A DNA stretch of 64,000 nucleotides from Methylolobus aquaticus (GTDB lineage: Bacteria > Pseudomonadota > Gammaproteobacteria > Methylococcales > Methylococcaceae): assembly GCA_004168015.1 (NCBI GenBank), contig SEYW01000001.1, positions 1 to 64,000 of the forward strand, written 5' to 3'. Positions within the stretch are counted from its first letter, which is position 1; each line of letters begins with the position of its first letter. Positions 53,394 to 62,606 of this stretch are shown here, in pieces. The notes beneath the pieces are model-generated. The model ran no database searches. It saw only the letters and a program-made list of their open reading frames with translations, and had not been told where the DNA came from. The translations under genes and the position numbers were made by a program.

Positions 53394-53935
53394 GCGCCCG
53401 GTCGCAGGGCATAAGCCTGATCGAAAGCGAGTTCGAGGACCGGCGACACTCCACGCAGCCCGTCGACGACCGCCATCGCCCAGTCGAAGTATTCCTGCTT
53501 GCGCTCCAGGGTCCAGCCGACGGGCGGGGATTCGGCGACGTCGCGCAGATTGCAAATCTTGTCCGCGAGCTTGACGAGCTTTGCCGCATCCGACAGCACG
53601 GGAGAATGCTCGATCTGCAGGCGCTTGCGCTCATTCTTCGGCAACCGTTTGTCGTCGGTGACCTCAAGCACGATGGCGCAGATCTCGGAACCGAATCGCT
53701 GTTCGATATCCGTCGGCTCCGCTACCGTGTCCTCGATCGTATCGTGCAGTAGAGCCGCACAGATCACGGCGGGATCGGTCACCCGCCCCTCGCGGATCAG
53801 GATCTGGGCCAGCGCGATCGGGTGGTTGATGTACGGCGCCTGTTCGGCGTTCTTGCGGCGCTGATCGCGATGCATGTCCGCGGCGAATGCCAGTGCATCA
53901 AAAATGAGCTTGAGGGACTCGGGCTCTGGAAACAT
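53390..53935 (-). CDS. HD-domain phosphohydrolase, SpoT/Mesh1-like small alarmone hydrolase
   Basis: 181-aa HD protein. The metal-binding His-Asp pair lies in CAALLHDTIEDTV, with an earlier His in YINHPIALAQIL and a later Asp in LVKLADKICNLRD, the pattern of SpoT-type (p)ppGpp hydrolases and stand-alone Mesh1-like enzymes. No synthetase, TGS or ACT domain, so it could only degrade alarmone or another nucleotide. ATG 53935 has a weak Shine-Dalgarno. Coupled to the YchJ-like gene. Confidence 0.87.
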   Translation of the reverse strand: MFPEPESLKLIFDALAFAADMHRDQRRKNAEQAPYINHPIALAQILIREGRVTDPAVICAALLHDTIEDTVAEPTDIEQRFGSEICAIVLEVTDDKRLPKNERKRLQIEHSPVLSDAAKLVKLADKICNLRDVAESPPVGWTLERKQEYFDWAMAVVDGLRGVSPVLELAFDQAYALRPGA

Positions 53936-54163
53936 GGCGCACGACCACAGAGAACAAGGGGCGTAACTCAAAATGTACCGCAAAACTCGTATCGAACGAA
54001 GCCGTGGAAGGCTGCGCACTGGCGAACGGTGGTGCCTTGCCCCATTCTCGGTCCCACCATGGTGGTGTATGCGGCACCTGTCGCTGCCTGCCCGAATTCT
54101 GCATAATGAATCAGCAAATTGTTGACCGAAAGCGGTATTCGACAGGCGCGGGAAGTACGCTCG

Positions 54164-56053
54164 ATGCGGCACACCACACTCCACTTCAACAGCACGGCGA
54201 TCCCACGCGACACGCGGTCCGTGTCCCGTCGCACGCACGATCAGGCGGCTGACGCGCACCGACCGGCGAAGCGGCTCTGCGCCTTCGTTGCCGCGCTGCT
54301 CGTGCTGGTCATGACAAGTGCCACGGGACTGGCGACCGCCGGAGAGGTGAGCTGCAATAGCGATACCGGCGACACGGCCCTGTGGTTCTCCCCGCGGATA
54401 CCGCAACCTGGCGAACCCCTCCGCATTCTTGCCGTCTCGGCGACCGACGCACTCGATGACATCATGGTCGTCAGCGATCAGGGCACGACCCACCGGCTGT
54501 CGACGACCGCCCGCGGTGGGCCGCCCTGGAGCGTCGAAGCCGTTTTCGACGAGCTGGATGCCGGACATTACGTGTTCCAGGCCAGATCCAACGGGACTGT
54601 GATCGGCTGCTCCGAATTCACGGCGCGGCGCCCAGCGAGCGGACCGGCGGACCGCGGCTGGGATCGAAAGACCGAGGCCTTTTACGCGGCCTGGATCGAA
54701 AAGCTGTTCGACGCGCCGCCCGGTGAGAATCTGAGCTTTCCCTCGCTGGAGCCGGTTCTGCGCAATGCCGAACGGAACTTTCTGTATGGCCATCTCGGCT
54801 GGGACGAGGACCGGCGTCTGCCGGCAGAACCCGATTGCGCTGACCTACCCTATTTCCTGCGCACCTACTTCGCGTGGAAAGTGGGCCTCCCGATGTCCTT
54901 CCGGACCTGCAGCCGGGGCTCTTCCGCAGCGCCGCCGCAATGTGGCGCTCCCGTGATCGAGACGGGATTCACCGGACAGCCGGCCGCTACCGCAAGCTTC
55001 CAGCGAGTGGCGCGACGGTTGGTTGACACCGTGCACTCCGGCAGCGCGCGCACCGGCCTGAGCGACAATCAAACCGATTTCTACCCCATCCCGCTGCGGC
55101 GGGAGACCTTGTGGCCGGGCAGCGTGTACGCCGACCCTTACGGTCACGTGCTGATCCTGGTCAAGTGGCTGCCGCAGACGGCCAATCAGAGTGGTTTGTT
55201 GCTGGCCGTCGATGCGCAGCCCGACAACTCGGTCACGCGCAAGCGCTTTTGGGAAGGCACATTTCTGTTTGCCGGGGGCATCCGCAGCGCCGGCCCGGGA
55301 TTCAAGGCCTTCCGACCGCTGGCCGTCGACCGCGACGGCGCAGGCCCCGCGCGGTTGTTGTCGAATCTGGCCTTGCTGGATGATCCCCGCTTCCCACCGT
55401 ACTCGGCCGAGCAGCGCGACCTCGCCGGCGAAGACTTTTATGCGCGCATGAGTCAGTTGATCAATCCGCGCGGGCTCGATCCGGAGCAGGCCTACACCGA
55501 CACGCTGGATGCGTTGCTCGAACAGGTTCAGACGCGAATTGAATCGGTCGAGAACGGCGAGACCTATCGCCGCCGCAATCCACGGTCGGTCGTCCCGATG
55601 CCCAGCGGCGCGGCAATTTTCGAGACTATAGGCGCATGGGAGGACTATGCCACTCCCTCCCGGGACATGCGGCTGCTGATTGCCATGAACGTGCTGGCGG
55701 CCGTGCCGGAGCGTATCGTCCGCTACCCGGAACTCTATCGACTTGAGGGCCGCTCCCCCGGAGTCGCCAGGCAGGAAATCGAGGCCCTGCATGAGCGCAG
55801 CATCGCTCAGCGCGAAATCACCTATCACCGCAGCGATGGCAGTGTCTGGACCTTGACCCTGGCCGACTTGTTCGCCCGCCAGCGGGCCCTCGAGGCCGCC
55901 TACAACCCCAACGACTGCGTCGAACTGCGCTGGGGAGCGGATCCTTCGTCGGCGGAGGCCGCGACCTGCCGGTCTCATGCCCCGGCCGACCAGCGCGCGC
56001 GGATGGAACAATACCGCGTCTGGTTCCACGAAACGCGACGACCGCCGCGCTGA
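54164..56053 (+). CDS. Exported protein of unknown function, papain/transglutaminase-like candidate
   Basis: 629-aa protein. The signal peptide helix is LCAFVAALLVLVMTSATGL, preceded by a long positively charged head. Two mid-protein segments suggest a cysteine peptidase-like fold: DCADLPYFLRTYFAWKVGLP, where a Cys begins a helix, and DPYGHVLILVKW, with a His in a strand. This is inferred, not proven. ATG 54164 has GGGAAG upstream; a frame start lies 45 bp before. It is followed after 54 bp by a DUF2272-like lipoprotein, so they may work together in the envelope. Confidence 0.72.
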   Translation: MRHTTLHFNSTAIPRDTRSVSRRTHDQAADAHRPAKRLCAFVAALLVLVMTSATGLATAGEVSCNSDTGDTALWFSPRIPQPGEPLRILAVSATDALDDIMVVSDQGTTHRLSTTARGGPPWSVEAVFDELDAGHYVFQARSNGTVIGCSEFTARRPASGPADRGWDRKTEAFYAAWIEKLFDAPPGENLSFPSLEPVLRNAERNFLYGHLGWDEDRRLPAEPDCADLPYFLRTYFAWKVGLPMSFRTCSRGSSAAPPQCGAPVIETGFTGQPAATASFQRVARRLVDTVHSGSARTGLSDNQTDFYPIPLRRETLWPGSVYADPYGHVLILVKWLPQTANQSGLLLAVDAQPDNSVTRKRFWEGTFLFAGGIRSAGPGFKAFRPLAVDRDGAGPARLLSNLALLDDPRFPPYSAEQRDLAGEDFYARMSQLINPRGLDPEQAYTDTLDALLEQVQTRIESVENGETYRRRNPRSVVPMPSGAAIFETIGAWEDYATPSRDMRLLIAMNVLAAVPERIVRYPELYRLEGRSPGVARQEIEALHERSIAQREITYHRSDGSVWTLTLADLFARQRALEAAYNPNDCVELRWGADPSSAEAATCRSHAPADQRARMEQYRVWFHETRRPPR

Positions 56054-56107
56054 CCGCGTTCCTGTCGACCCGAGCACCGCTTTCATCCATTCCCCTTCAT
56101 CTCCCGG

Positions 56108-56878
56108 ATGCCCATGTCGAAGATCAAGACGATCGCCCTGTGCGCAGGTTTGTCTCTGAGCGGTTGCGGTGGCCAGAAGAAGCCACCGCCGGTCTTGCCG
56201 TCCCCGGTCGCCGAGGTCCCCGTCTCGGTACCCCTCAAACGGCCGCCGCCCTTGAGTCCGACGAAAAGGGCCATCGTCAACGTCGCCAAGGCGGAGTGGG
56301 ACTACTTCGGCCAGCAACGCATCGTCTATCAGGGGAACGAGGAGAGCATCCCGCACGTCGGGTTCTGGGAAGATGACGACAGCCATGTGTTCCGGGTCAA
56401 CATGTACTGGAGCGCTGTCGGCATGCCCGGGCTCGACGGGAATGACTGCAAGCAGCCGTGGTCTGCGGCGTTCATAAGCTATGTCATGCAACGGGCGGGC
56501 GTACCGTCCTTCCAGTTCCCACCGGCCCGCGCGCATTGGGTGTATCTCAAGCACTTCGTTCGCGACAATGGGATGCCGGGGCAGGGCTTCGTTCCGCACG
56601 GTATCCGGGAGTACCGCGCCCAGCCCGGCGACCTGATCTGCGCAACCCGTGAGCACTACGGCGCCCCCATGCTTCGAGGTCCCGCCGATGCCTCCTTTTT
56701 GGACAACAACAAGCTGCATTGCGATATCGTCGTTACGCGCGAGGGCTCCACGCTCGAAGTGATTGGGGGCAATGTGCGCAACTCCGTATCAAAGAGCGTC
56801 CTGACTCTCGACGGCAGCGGGTATGTGCAACCCATCAAGCGCCGCCCCTGGTTCGTCGTCGTTGAGAATCGGCTGTAA
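56108..56878 (+). CDS. DUF2272-family lipoprotein
   Basis: 256-aa lipoprotein: lipobox LSLSGC near residue 19, Pro-rich linker, then a DUF2272 domain with KRAIVNVAKAEWDYFG, DCKQPWSAAFISYVMQRAGV, RAQPGDLIC and LHCDIVVT. The order Cys ... His with a W-SAAF helix resembles CHAP/NlpC-type hydrolases, so a cell-wall role is possible. The second in-frame ATG (56114) could also be the start. Confidence 0.85.
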   Translation: MPMSKIKTIALCAGLSLSGCGGQKKPPPVLPSPVAEVPVSVPLKRPPPLSPTKRAIVNVAKAEWDYFGQQRIVYQGNEESIPHVGFWEDDDSHVFRVNMYWSAVGMPGLDGNDCKQPWSAAFISYVMQRAGVPSFQFPPARAHWVYLKHFVRDNGMPGQGFVPHGIREYRAQPGDLICATREHYGAPMLRGPADASFLDNNKLHCDIVVTREGSTLEVIGGNVRNSVSKSVLTLDGSGYVQPIKRRPWFVVVENRL

Positions 56879-56947
56879 CGCGATGAGACGGACCAGATCG
56901 GTCGCCGCCGCGTGCGGGCCCGACCGCTACCACCCCGGCCTGCGCAG

Positions 56948-58369
56948 ATGATGCGTGGTCACGATCAGGCGACGCTGGAACTGAATCGGGCACTGGGTTG
57001 GCTCGGCGCAGGGGCACTGCTGGCCGGGTCGGTTATCGGTACCGGCATCTTCCTGGTGCCGTCCACGATGGCGCGGGAAATGGGCTCGGTTCCGGGTGTC
57101 TTCTTCATCTGGGTATTCGGCGGTCTACTTTCCTTGGCCGGTGCATTGAGTTACGCGGAACTCGGTGCAGCCTATCCGGAGGCCGGTGGGGAATACGCTT
57201 ACCTGCGGCGGGCTTACGGGCCCGTCTGGGGCTTTCTCTACGGCTGGCAGCAGATCGCGATCGGCAAGACGGGCTCGATCGCCAGCATCGCCACCGGCTT
57301 TGCACTGTTCCTCGGCTTTTTCTTTCCCTGGCTGGCGTCGGAACTCGGTTCCGTCGGTGGCTGGATCTTCAATGGGACACAGGCGGTCGCGCTGGCGACC
57401 GTGATTCTGCTGACCGCGGTGAACTATCTCGGCATTGCGATCGGCGGCAGCGTGCAGACGGTCCTGACGGCCCTCAAGGTCGCAGCCATCCTGGCGCTCG
57501 CGGCGCTGGTCCTCAGCAGCGGCCGCGGTTCCTGGGCCGAATTCCCGGTGCTGGCTGCGGATCAGGCCTCAAGCAGCGCCACGCTGGTCGGTGGCTTTTT
57601 CGCCGCCCTGTCGGCTGCCTTGTGGGCCTATGACGGCTGGAACAACGTCAACATGGTCGCAGGCGAGGTGCGCGACCCGCAGCGCGTGATCCCCAAGGTG
57701 CTCGTGTTCGGCATCATCTTGGTCATGGCTGTGTACCTGTTGATCAACGTGGCCTACTTCTATGCCCTGCCACTCGCAAGCCTGCAGCATTCCACCCACG
57801 TCGCGCAGGACGTCGCCGAACGCCTGTTCGGTCCCTGGGGTGCTGGGGCAATCACCATCGCCGCGCTGATTTCGACCCTCGCGGCCCTGAACGGCGCGAT
57901 TCTTTCGGGGGCACGGGTATCATATGCGATGGCTCGCGACGGGCTGTTCTTCCGCCACATGGCCGACCTCAACCCGAACCATCGCACACCCGCCAAGGCC
58001 CTGCTGCTGCAAGCCCTTTTCGCGTGCGGCCTGATCGTGCTGTTCGGACACGACAAACTGGCCTTCGAACGGCTGTTCAACTTCGCGATCTTCGGCATGT
58101 GGGGCTTCTACGGCATCACTGCCTTCTCGGTCATTGCATTGCGACGAAGTCAGCCGTATGCGCTGCGGCCTTACCGCGTTCCGGGCTACCCCTGGGTCCC
58201 GCTGTGTTTCGTCGCCGTCGCCGCAGCATTCTGCTGCAGCATGCTGATCCAGAGACCGGGAGACACCGGCCTGGGCATCGCCCTGCTGATCGCCGGATTG
58301 CCGTTCTACCGGTTCTGGCAATCCGGCGCCCGGGACGCATGCCGCGGCGAGACCAAGCCCCAGGACTGA
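56948..58369 (+). CDS. APC-family amino acid permease (LAT-like)
   Basis: 473-aa transporter with twelve helices. APC signatures are GSVIGTGIFLVPSTMAREMGSVPGVFFIW in helix 1, SYAELGAAYPEAGGEYAYLRRAYGP in helix 2-3, and ALWAYDGWNNVNMVAGEVRDPQRVIP in helix 6. A GNGxxLS-like segment is LNGAILSGARVSYAMARDGLFF. ATG 56948 gives a short N-terminal tail. Similarity is to amino acid exchangers; substrate undetermined. Confidence 0.92.
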   Translation: MMRGHDQATLELNRALGWLGAGALLAGSVIGTGIFLVPSTMAREMGSVPGVFFIWVFGGLLSLAGALSYAELGAAYPEAGGEYAYLRRAYGPVWGFLYGWQQIAIGKTGSIASIATGFALFLGFFFPWLASELGSVGGWIFNGTQAVALATVILLTAVNYLGIAIGGSVQTVLTALKVAAILALAALVLSSGRGSWAEFPVLAADQASSSATLVGGFFAALSAALWAYDGWNNVNMVAGEVRDPQRVIPKVLVFGIILVMAVYLLINVAYFYALPLASLQHSTHVAQDVAERLFGPWGAGAITIAALISTLAALNGAILSGARVSYAMARDGLFFRHMADLNPNHRTPAKALLLQALFACGLIVLFGHDKLAFERLFNFAIFGMWGFYGITAFSVIALRRSQPYALRPYRVPGYPWVPLCFVAVAAAFCCSMLIQRPGDTGLGIALLIAGLPFYRFWQSGARDACRGETKPQD

Positions 58370-58457
58370 CCCGTGCACGCCATTCGTGGCATATCTTCAA
58401 GGCGCAAGTTCGGTAACAATAGGGAACTGATACCGGCAAACCACCCGATAAAGCGCG

Positions 58458-58889
58458 ATGATCGACGACGGATGGAAGGGAAAGGCCCTGAACGAACTGT
58501 CACCGGAAGCCTGGGAGAGCCTGTGCGACGGTTGCGCGAAGTGCTGTCTGCACAAGATCGAGGACGAGGACACGGGGGAAATCCTGTTCACGAGCGTCGC
58601 CTGCCGCTTGCTCGACATCGACCGCTGTCGCTGTACCGACTACGCGAACCGCAGCGAGCGAGTGCCGGAGTGCCTGCAAATCCGCGATGCCCTCGACCAC
58701 CCACAGTGGCTGCCGAGCACCTGCGGCTATCGTCTCATCGCGGAGGGTCAGGATCTGCCCGACTGGCACCCCCTGATCGCGGGACGAACCGACGCCGTGC
58801 ACCGCGCCGGCATCTCGATCAGGTCCTTCGCGATCTCCGAGGAGCAGGTCGGCTGCATCGACGAGCATGTGATCGAATGGCTGCGCTGA
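58458..58889 (+). CDS. ycgN: YcgN-family cysteine-cluster protein (UPF0260)
   Basis: 143-aa protein matching Ycg[51 protein letters not shown] and a [13 protein letters not shown] stretch, with WHPLI and a [11 protein letters not shown]-like end. Its eight or more Cys form the CxxCxxCC zinc/iron-binding pattern of the family. Function unknown. Shine-Dalgarno weak. Confidence 0.92.
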   Translation: MIDDGWKGKALNELSPEAWESLCDGCAKCCLHKIEDEDTGEILFTSVACRLLDIDRCRCTDYANRSERVPECLQIRDALDHPQWLPSTCGYRLIAEGQDLPDWHPLIAGRTDAVHRAGISIRSFAISEEQVGCIDEHVIEWLR

Positions 58890-58929
58890 TGATCAGGCAG
58901 TTACCCGGGCCCCAGGTTACGACACCGCG

Positions 58930-59397
58930 ATGAAGGCTCTGAATCCAGTGACCGGAGCCTACGTGCAGCGGGTCGAACAGGCGCTGATCCGCGACTTCGG
59001 TGCGCGCGGGGAAGGTCTTGAACAACTCGCCCTGTCGGTTGCCACCGAACTCCCCGACGAAATCAGCGCGCTGTTACGGCAGACGGCCACACGGCTGAAC
59101 AGTCGGGTGACTCCCGACCAATCCCTGGACGTTGAGGACGCGCTGACCCTGGCGTTCGATTGCGGCCGCTTGCTCGAGCAACTCGACCAGTTCCGGAGGA
59201 CACGAGCAGAAGCCTTGGTCCATCTCGACACCGACGGCCGCACGGTCACCGACCCCGAGCCGGCAGACCTCGACCGATTGTCCCGTTTCATGGTGCTCCG
59301 GGACCGCTGGCTCCGCAAGGCGGCCGACTTCTCGCTGAAGCTGCTGGTCACCGCCGTCCTGATCCTCGTGCTCGGTTTCGCGCTGGGACTCATCTAG
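58930..59397 (+). CDS. Small tail-anchored membrane protein of unknown function
   Basis: 155-aa protein: a soluble helical domain of about 130 residues and one C-terminal membrane helix (LKLLVTAVLILVLGFALGLI) ending at the stop, a tail-anchor topology. No recognised family. It is 40 bp after ycgN on the same strand, and 29 bp before the DUF5131 gene. Confidence 0.72.
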   Translation: MKALNPVTGAYVQRVEQALIRDFGARGEGLEQLALSVATELPDEISALLRQTATRLNSRVTPDQSLDVEDALTLAFDCGRLLEQLDQFRRTRAEALVHLDTDGRTVTDPEPADLDRLSRFMVLRDRWLRKAADFSLKLLVTAVLILVLGFALGLI

Positions 59398-59426
59398 GGC
59401 CTCGTGCGCCTCCGCTACCGGCAGCG

Positions 59427-60152
59427 ATGACCACGAACACCCGCATCGAATGGACCGAGATGACCTGGAACCCGGTCACCGGCTGCACCAAGCTGAGCCA
59501 GGGTTGCAAGCACTGCTATGCCGAGCGCATGGCCACGCGGCTCCAGGCCATGGGCAACCCGCGCTATCCCGACGGTTTCGAGCTGCGCCTGCACGAAGAC
59601 CTGATCGATGCGCCCCGCCGCTGGAAGAAGCCGTCGCGAGTGTTCGTGAACTCAATGAGCGATCTGTTTCATGAAGACATCCCGGAAAGCTTCATTCAGC
59701 GGGTTTTCGCAACGATGGCCAGTTGCCCGCAACATACGTTCCAGATCCTGACCAAACGCAGCCAGCGGCTGGCACACGTGGCCAGCGCATTGCGTTGGAC
59801 GCCGAATGTCTGGATGGGCGTCAGCGTCGAAAACGCCGCCGTGACGCACCGAATCGACGATCTGCGCACCGTGCCGGCTGCCGTACGCTTTCTTTCCTGC
59901 GAACCCCTGATCGGCCCGCTGGAGAATCTCGATCTGAGCCGCATGGATTGGGTGATCGTCGGTGGCGAATCGGGGCCCGGGGCCAGGCCGATGCAGGCCG
60001 AGTGGGTTCGGGACCTACGCGATCAATGTCGCAGGTCCGGTACCGCATTCTTCTTCAAACAGTGGGGAGGCGTGCGCAAAGACCTGACCGGACGCCTGCT
60101 GGACGGTTGCCTCCACGACGCGATGCCCACCTCGCCCCTGGAGGCTCCCTAG
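59427..60152 (+). CDS. DUF5131 (phage Gp37/Gp68-type) radical SAM-like protein
   Basis: 241-aa protein of the phage Gp37/Gp68 family. It begins with the typical IEWTEMTWNPVTGCTKLSQGCKHCYAERMA, where the Cys-x7-Cys-x2-Cys spacing ends in CKHCYAE, a radical SAM-like cluster. Other family motifs are FVNSMSDLFHEDIP, ILTKRSQRL, WMGVSVEN, RFLSCEPLIGPL, VIVGGESGPGARPM and AFFFKQWGG. The molecular function is unestablished. Followed closely by a DUF4326 gene; both families are frequent in phages, so transfer is possible. Confidence 0.9.
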   Translation: MTTNTRIEWTEMTWNPVTGCTKLSQGCKHCYAERMATRLQAMGNPRYPDGFELRLHEDLIDAPRRWKKPSRVFVNSMSDLFHEDIPESFIQRVFATMASCPQHTFQILTKRSQRLAHVASALRWTPNVWMGVSVENAAVTHRIDDLRTVPAAVRFLSCEPLIGPLENLDLSRMDWVIVGGESGPGARPMQAEWVRDLRDQCRRSGTAFFFKQWGGVRKDLTGRLLDGCLHDAMPTSPLEAP

Positions 60153-60155
60153 GCC

Positions 60156-60494
60156 ATGCCGCGCCGCGTCCAGCAACGCCGCGTCAAGGGTTGGCGCAAA
60201 CCTGCAGGCGCCGTCAGCGTCGCGCGACCGAGCCGCTGGGGTAACCCCTTTCCGGTCGAGCATGGAGATCACGCAACGGCGGTGGCACGTTTCGAAGACT
60301 ATCTGCGCAACCACCCCGAGTTGATTGCCGCCGCACGCGAGGCGCTCCGCGGCAAGGATCTGATGTGCTTTTGTCCGCTGACGGAGCCCTGTCACGCGGA
60401 CGTCTGGCTCAGAGTGGTCAACGGAATCGTCCCCCCGGCACCGGAACCTCAGACAACTGCTTCGCCTGCCACCACGAAGGATAACGGACCATGA
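60156..60494 (+). CDS. DUF4326-family protein
   Basis: 112-aa protein with the DUF4326 layout: basic start, RPSRWGNPFPV, FEDYLRNHPELIAAAREALRGKDLMCFCPL and CHADVWLRVV. The Cys and His residues (MCFCPLTEPCHAD) may bind metal. The family is common in phages and mobile DNA; function unknown. Three bases after DUF5131, overlapping the next gene by four bases. Confidence 0.88.
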   Translation: MPRRVQQRRVKGWRKPAGAVSVARPSRWGNPFPVEHGDHATAVARFEDYLRNHPELIAAAREALRGKDLMCFCPLTEPCHADVWLRVVNGIVPPAPEPQTTASPATTKDNGP

Positions 60495-60961
60495 TTCATC
60501 ATTTCTCGATCACGGCCCGGAGCCCCGCGCATGTCGCCGCGGTTCTGGCCGAAGTGCTCGGCGGCCGCAGCTTTCCCTTTGCGATCTTTCCCGGCAGTCA
60601 TATCGCCATCGCCGACGGCTCCTCGGGCACGGCCATCGAGGTCTACCCACTGGGCACCGAACTCGTCCCGGGCGGGCGGACCGACGCAGTACACGCCGTC
60701 ACGAATCCGCAGCCGGACATTTTCAGCGGCACCCATGCCGCGATCTCAGTGAGTCTGTCGGAGGAGGAGATCCGGGAGATCGGCCGTCGCGAGGACTGGC
60801 GTACCGTGACCTGCGAGCGAAGGGACTTCCGGGTCATCGAGTTCTGGGTCGAAAACCGCTTCCTGATCGAGCTGCTAACCCCGGCGATGACCGAAGACTA
60901 CCGCCGCGCCATGACCCCCGAGCACCTGAAGGAGTCCGCGCGGTATCTCGTGGCGAAGTGA
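60491..60961 (+). CDS. VOC-fold-like protein of unknown function
   Basis: 156-aa protein opening with MIHHFSITARSPAHVAAVLAEVLGG, which resembles a VOC/glyoxalase half-domain, and a second half with HAAISVSLSEEEI. Metal ligands are not clear. ATGA overlap with DUF4326 puts it in the same transcript. The call is by resemblance and remains weak. Confidence 0.6.
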   Translation: MIHHFSITARSPAHVAAVLAEVLGGRSFPFAIFPGSHIAIADGSSGTAIEVYPLGTELVPGGRTDAVHAVTNPQPDIFSGTHAAISVSLSEEEIREIGRREDWRTVTCERRDFRVIEFWVENRFLIELLTPAMTEDYRRAMTPEHLKESARYLVAK

Positions 60962-61304
60962 GAAGGGGCCCCGGATGCCCCCGCCTCCGCGAACCATGTC
61001 CACGGTCGTTGAAGGAGAACCTCCAGGGGTTGCACCATGGGTCGAAGACGCTTGACACCCGAGCCAGGAACTCGGAAATTAGTGTTGGAATTTGCGCCGG
61101 CCACGAACCGTCAGCGGAGCGGACCGCGCGGGCCACTCGCAGAGTCGCCTGTTACAATACACCGCCTTACAACAAGGCTGCTACCGACTCGCTGGCTGTA
61201 ACGATGCAGTTAGCTGACGGATTTCTCCGGGACGTTCCGCCCTTCGTGGCGACGAAGGGTCGTCGGGACCGCAGTCGCAAACAGATTCAGTCAGATAGGT
61301 TTAG
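60962..61304 (+). promoter_or_regulatory. Intergenic region upstream of ispG with candidate promoter
   Basis: 343 bp without a gene. TTGACA at 61052-61057 is followed after 17-18 bp by a GAAATT/AAATTA sequence as a poor -10, a tentative ispG promoter. The rest contains no repeat or stable structure that I can see. Confidence 0.4.
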
Positions 61305-62537
61305 ATGATGCAGCGAAAGAACACAGTCGGCGTCAAGGTCGGTGAGGTCCAGATCGGTGGCGGTGCCCCGGTCGTGGTTCAATCGATGACCAACACCGAC
61401 ACGGCAGACATCAACGGTACCATCCAGCAGGTTTATGAACTGGCGCGTGCGGGTTCGGAACTGGTGCGCATCACCGTCAACAACGAGGAATCCGCCGCCG
61501 CGGTTGCCCGCATTCGCGACGCACTCGACCGGCGCGGCTGCACGGTGCCGCTGATCGGTGATTTCCACTTCAATGGCCACAAATTGCTGGCCAAATATCC
61601 CGACTGCGCCGAGGCGCTGGGCAAATACCGTATCAACCCCGGCAACGTCGGCCGGGGCTCGAAACGCGATCCGCAATTTGCGCAGATGATCGAGTTCGCG
61701 TGCCAGTATGGCAAACCGGTCCGCATCGGCGTCAACTGGGGCAGCCTCGATCAGCAGGTCCTCGCGCGCCTGCTGGACGAAAACGCGCAGTTGAATGAGC
61801 CCAGGCCGCTGCCCGAGGTCATGCGCGAAGCAGTGATCACGTCTGCGCTGGAAAGTGCCCACCGGGCGGTCGAGTTGGGCCTGCCCAAGGACCGCATCGT
61901 GCTGTCATGCAAGATGAGCGGCGTTCAGGAGTTGATCGCGGTCTACGAAGCGCTTTCGTCGCGGTGCGACTATGCGTTGCATCTGGGCCTTACCGAAGCC
62001 GGAATGGGGTCCAAAGGTATCGTTGCGTCAACGGCAGCGCTGTCGGTCCTGATGAACCAGGGTATCGGAGACACCATCCGCATCTCTCTGACGCCCGAGC
62101 CGGGTGCTGACCGCACGCTGGAAGTCATCGTCGCGCAGGAAATCCTGCAGACGATGGGCATACGGTCGTTCACGCCGATGGTCATCTCCTGCCCCGGTTG
62201 CGGCCGCACCACCAGCGATTATTTCCAGAAGCTGGCGCAACAGATCCAAAGCCACCTCCGCCACAAGATGCCCGAGTGGCGCAAGGTCTATCGCGGCGTC
62301 GAGGACATGAATGTGGCCGTCATGGGCTGCGTGGTCAACGGCCCGGGCGAGAGCAAGAACGCCAATATCGGCATCAGTCTGCCCGGCACGGGGGAACAGC
62401 CGGTGGCGCCGGTCTTTGAAGACGGCGTAAAGACGGTCACGCTGAAAGGCGATCATATCGCCGAAGAATTTCAGGCGCTGGTGGAGCGCTACATCGATAG
62501 CCACTACGGTCGCGTCGACACCGACGCGGCCGCCTGA
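61305..62537 (+). CDS. ispG: 4-hydroxy-3-methylbut-2-enyl diphosphate synthase IspG (GcpE)
   Basis: 410-aa iron-sulfur enzyme of the MEP isoprenoid pathway, reducing MEcPP to HMBPP. The barrel domain has [38 protein letters not shown] and the [12 protein letters not shown] element. The [4Fe-4S] cluster domain has the three Cys in SCPGCGRT and [10 protein letters not shown]. Start is ATG 61305, or the second ATG 3 bp downstream. Monocistronic between intergenic regions. Confidence 0.97.
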   Translation: MMQRKNTVGVKVGEVQIGGGAPVVVQSMTNTDTADINGTIQQVYELARAGSELVRITVNNEESAAAVARIRDALDRRGCTVPLIGDFHFNGHKLLAKYPDCAEALGKYRINPGNVGRGSKRDPQFAQMIEFACQYGKPVRIGVNWGSLDQQVLARLLDENAQLNEPRPLPEVMREAVITSALESAHRAVELGLPKDRIVLSCKMSGVQELIAVYEALSSRCDYALHLGLTEAGMGSKGIVASTAALSVLMNQGIGDTIRISLTPEPGADRTLEVIVAQEILQTMGIRSFTPMVISCPGCGRTTSDYFQKLAQQIQSHLRHKMPEWRKVYRGVEDMNVAVMGCVVNGPGESKNANIGISLPGTGEQPVAPVFEDGVKTVTLKGDHIAEEFQALVERYIDSHYGRVDTDAAA

Positions 62538-62560
62538 CAGCGGCCTGGCCGCAGCCATTC

Positions 62561-62588
62561 CGCCCGCGGTGCTTTCGGACCGCGGGCG
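62561..62588. terminator. Hairpin between convergent ispG and lipoprotein gene
   Basis: A 10-bp perfect stem CGCCCGCGGT/ACCGCGGGCG with an 8-nt loop lies 23 bp after the ispG stop and 18 bp past the lipoprotein gene stop. It lacks a T-run on either strand, so it may act as a weak bidirectional terminator or stabilise mRNA ends. Confidence 0.55.
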
Positions 62589-62606
62589 CACGCTTCCGAA
62601 CCCGCT

